Shown: in pieces, positions 11,604 through 12,172 of the stretch | Layout: every line of letters starts with the position of its first letter | Numbering within the stretch: the stretch's first letter is position 1 | Source: DAOUKH01 sp034420775 | Lineage (GTDB): Bacteria; Chloroflexota; Dehalococcoidia; SHYB01 | Direction: 5' to 3' | DNA length: 12,172 nt | Assembly (NCBI GenBank): GCA_034420775.1 | Contig: DAOUKZ010000004.1 | Coordinates: 1-12,172, forward strand | Made by a program: the position numbers and the translations under genes | The notes under the pieces: generated by a model | The model's database searches: none | Seen by the model: only the letters and a program-made list of their open reading frames with translations | What the model was told of the DNA's origin: nothing

Positions 11604-12172
11604 GCATTGTCGTTGTTGGAATCAGCCACAAGTCAGCCCCTATCGAGGTCCGGGAGCGCCTGGCGATCGTCCCAGCCCGCCTCCGGGATGCCTTGGAATC
11701 GGTTGGCAACTACTTGCCGGAGGCCGTCGTCTTGTCGACGTGCAACCGGGTCGAGGTCTATGCCGCGGCTTCCAATGCCGATGAGGGGACCAAGCGCGCC
11801 GCCGACTTCCTCACCGATTTCAGCGAAGCACCGCGGGGCTGGGCCGATCCTTATTTGTACAAGCATTGCGGAGGCGATGCGGTGCGCCACCTGTTCCGCG
11901 TGGCCTGCGGCCTCGATTCGATGGCGCTTGGCGAAAGCGAGATTCTCGGCCAGGTGCGCGACGCCATGGTCAGCGCGTCGGAGGCGGACAGATTGGGGCC
12001 CGCGCTCACGAAACTGTTCCACCGGGGACTTCGGGTAGGCCGCGCCGCCCGGACACAGACGGCGATCAGCCGGCACGCCCTCTCGGTCAGCACCGCGGGG
12101 GTGGAGCGGGCAAAGGCGGTCTTCGGCGGCCTTGGCGGCTGCCGGGTGCTGGTGATCAGCGCCGGAGAGGCG
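11600..12172 (+). CDS. hemA: Glutamyl-tRNA reductase, 5' part (runs off the window)
   Basis: GTG 11600 follows AAGGAG (11589-11594) with 5-base spacing and overlaps the sirC stop. The frame is open to the window's end, giving 191 of about 420 residues. It starts VSIVVVGISHKSAPIEVRE, the classic HemA opening. STCNRVEVY holds the catalytic Cys48, and LGESEILGQVRDA (110-122) is the second signature, followed by FHRGLRVGRAARTQT. HemA reduces glutamyl-tRNA to glutamate-1-semialdehyde with NADPH, the first committed step of C5-pathway tetrapyrrole synthesis. The NADPH-binding loop begins at the edge as VLVISAGEA, with Ser187 where most homologues have the first Gly of GAGE. hemC, hemD and hemB would be expected further right; they are not visible here. 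Confidence 0.95.
   Translation, partial: MSIVVVGISHKSAPIEVRERLAIVPARLRDALESVGNYLPEAVVLSTCNRVEVYAAASNADEGTKRAADFLTDFSEAPRGWADPYLYKHCGGDAVRHLFRVACGLDSMALGESEILGQVRDAMVSASEADRLGPALTKLFHRGLRVGRAARTQTAISRHALSVSTAGVERAKAVFGGLGGCRVLVISAGEA

Overview
This is a GC-rich bacterial chromosome segment with short intergenic gaps and genes on both strands. No mobile element, rRNA, tRNA or CRISPR is visible. The gene mix suggests a Chloroflexota-like bacterium: archaeal-type phosphoglycerate mutase, an hspR-dnaK pair, small MerR/BldC-type regulators, a sirC-hemA heme/siroheme cluster and an apparent selenoprotein. That assignment is inference; no phylogenetic marker was analysed.

Layout. 1-1663 (+): the 3' end of an acetyl-CoA hydrolase/CoA-transferase followed by a double hot-dog MaoC-type dehydratase, which looks like an acyl-CoA catabolic unit. 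1669-2448 (-): a TauE/SafE (TSUP) anion exporter. It is divergent from a small unknown gene at 2613-2837 (+), with promoters for both in the gap. 2964-3704 (+): a regulator with a MerR-like HTH and two Lrp/AsnC-type RAM domains. 3723-5560 (-): a two-gene operon of cofactor-independent phosphoglycerate mutase and a peroxiredoxin-like protein. 5667-5933 (-): a small helical protein ending at a clear terminator. 6018-8443 (-): hspR then dnaK, without grpE or dnaJ alongside. 8444-8860: a gene-free regulatory region with the hspR promoter, repeated ATCAC/GTGAT half-sites and promoters facing right. 8861-9231 (+): a tiny zinc-ribbon protein, a structured 3' region and a strong terminator. 9251-9549 (+): the two ends of an mgtE Mg2+ transporter gene joined out of frame, a pseudogene. 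9565-10125 (-): a sulfite-oxidase-like molybdopterin oxidoreductase. 10329-12172 (+): an HTH regulator, precorrin-2 dehydrogenase and the 5' part of hemA, apparently one operon.

The standout is the peroxiredoxin-like gene at 3723-4211 (-). Its reading frame is interrupted only by a TGA at 4067-4065. That codon sits exactly where the first cysteine of the redox CPxC motif is expected, with the same frame carrying convincing homology on both sides. A GC-rich hairpin begins two bases after the TGA, as a bacterial SECIS would. I therefore annotate it as a selenocysteine (UPNC) protein of 162 residues, which ordinary gene calling would split or miss. The selA/B/C/D machinery is not in this window, so decoding is inferred.
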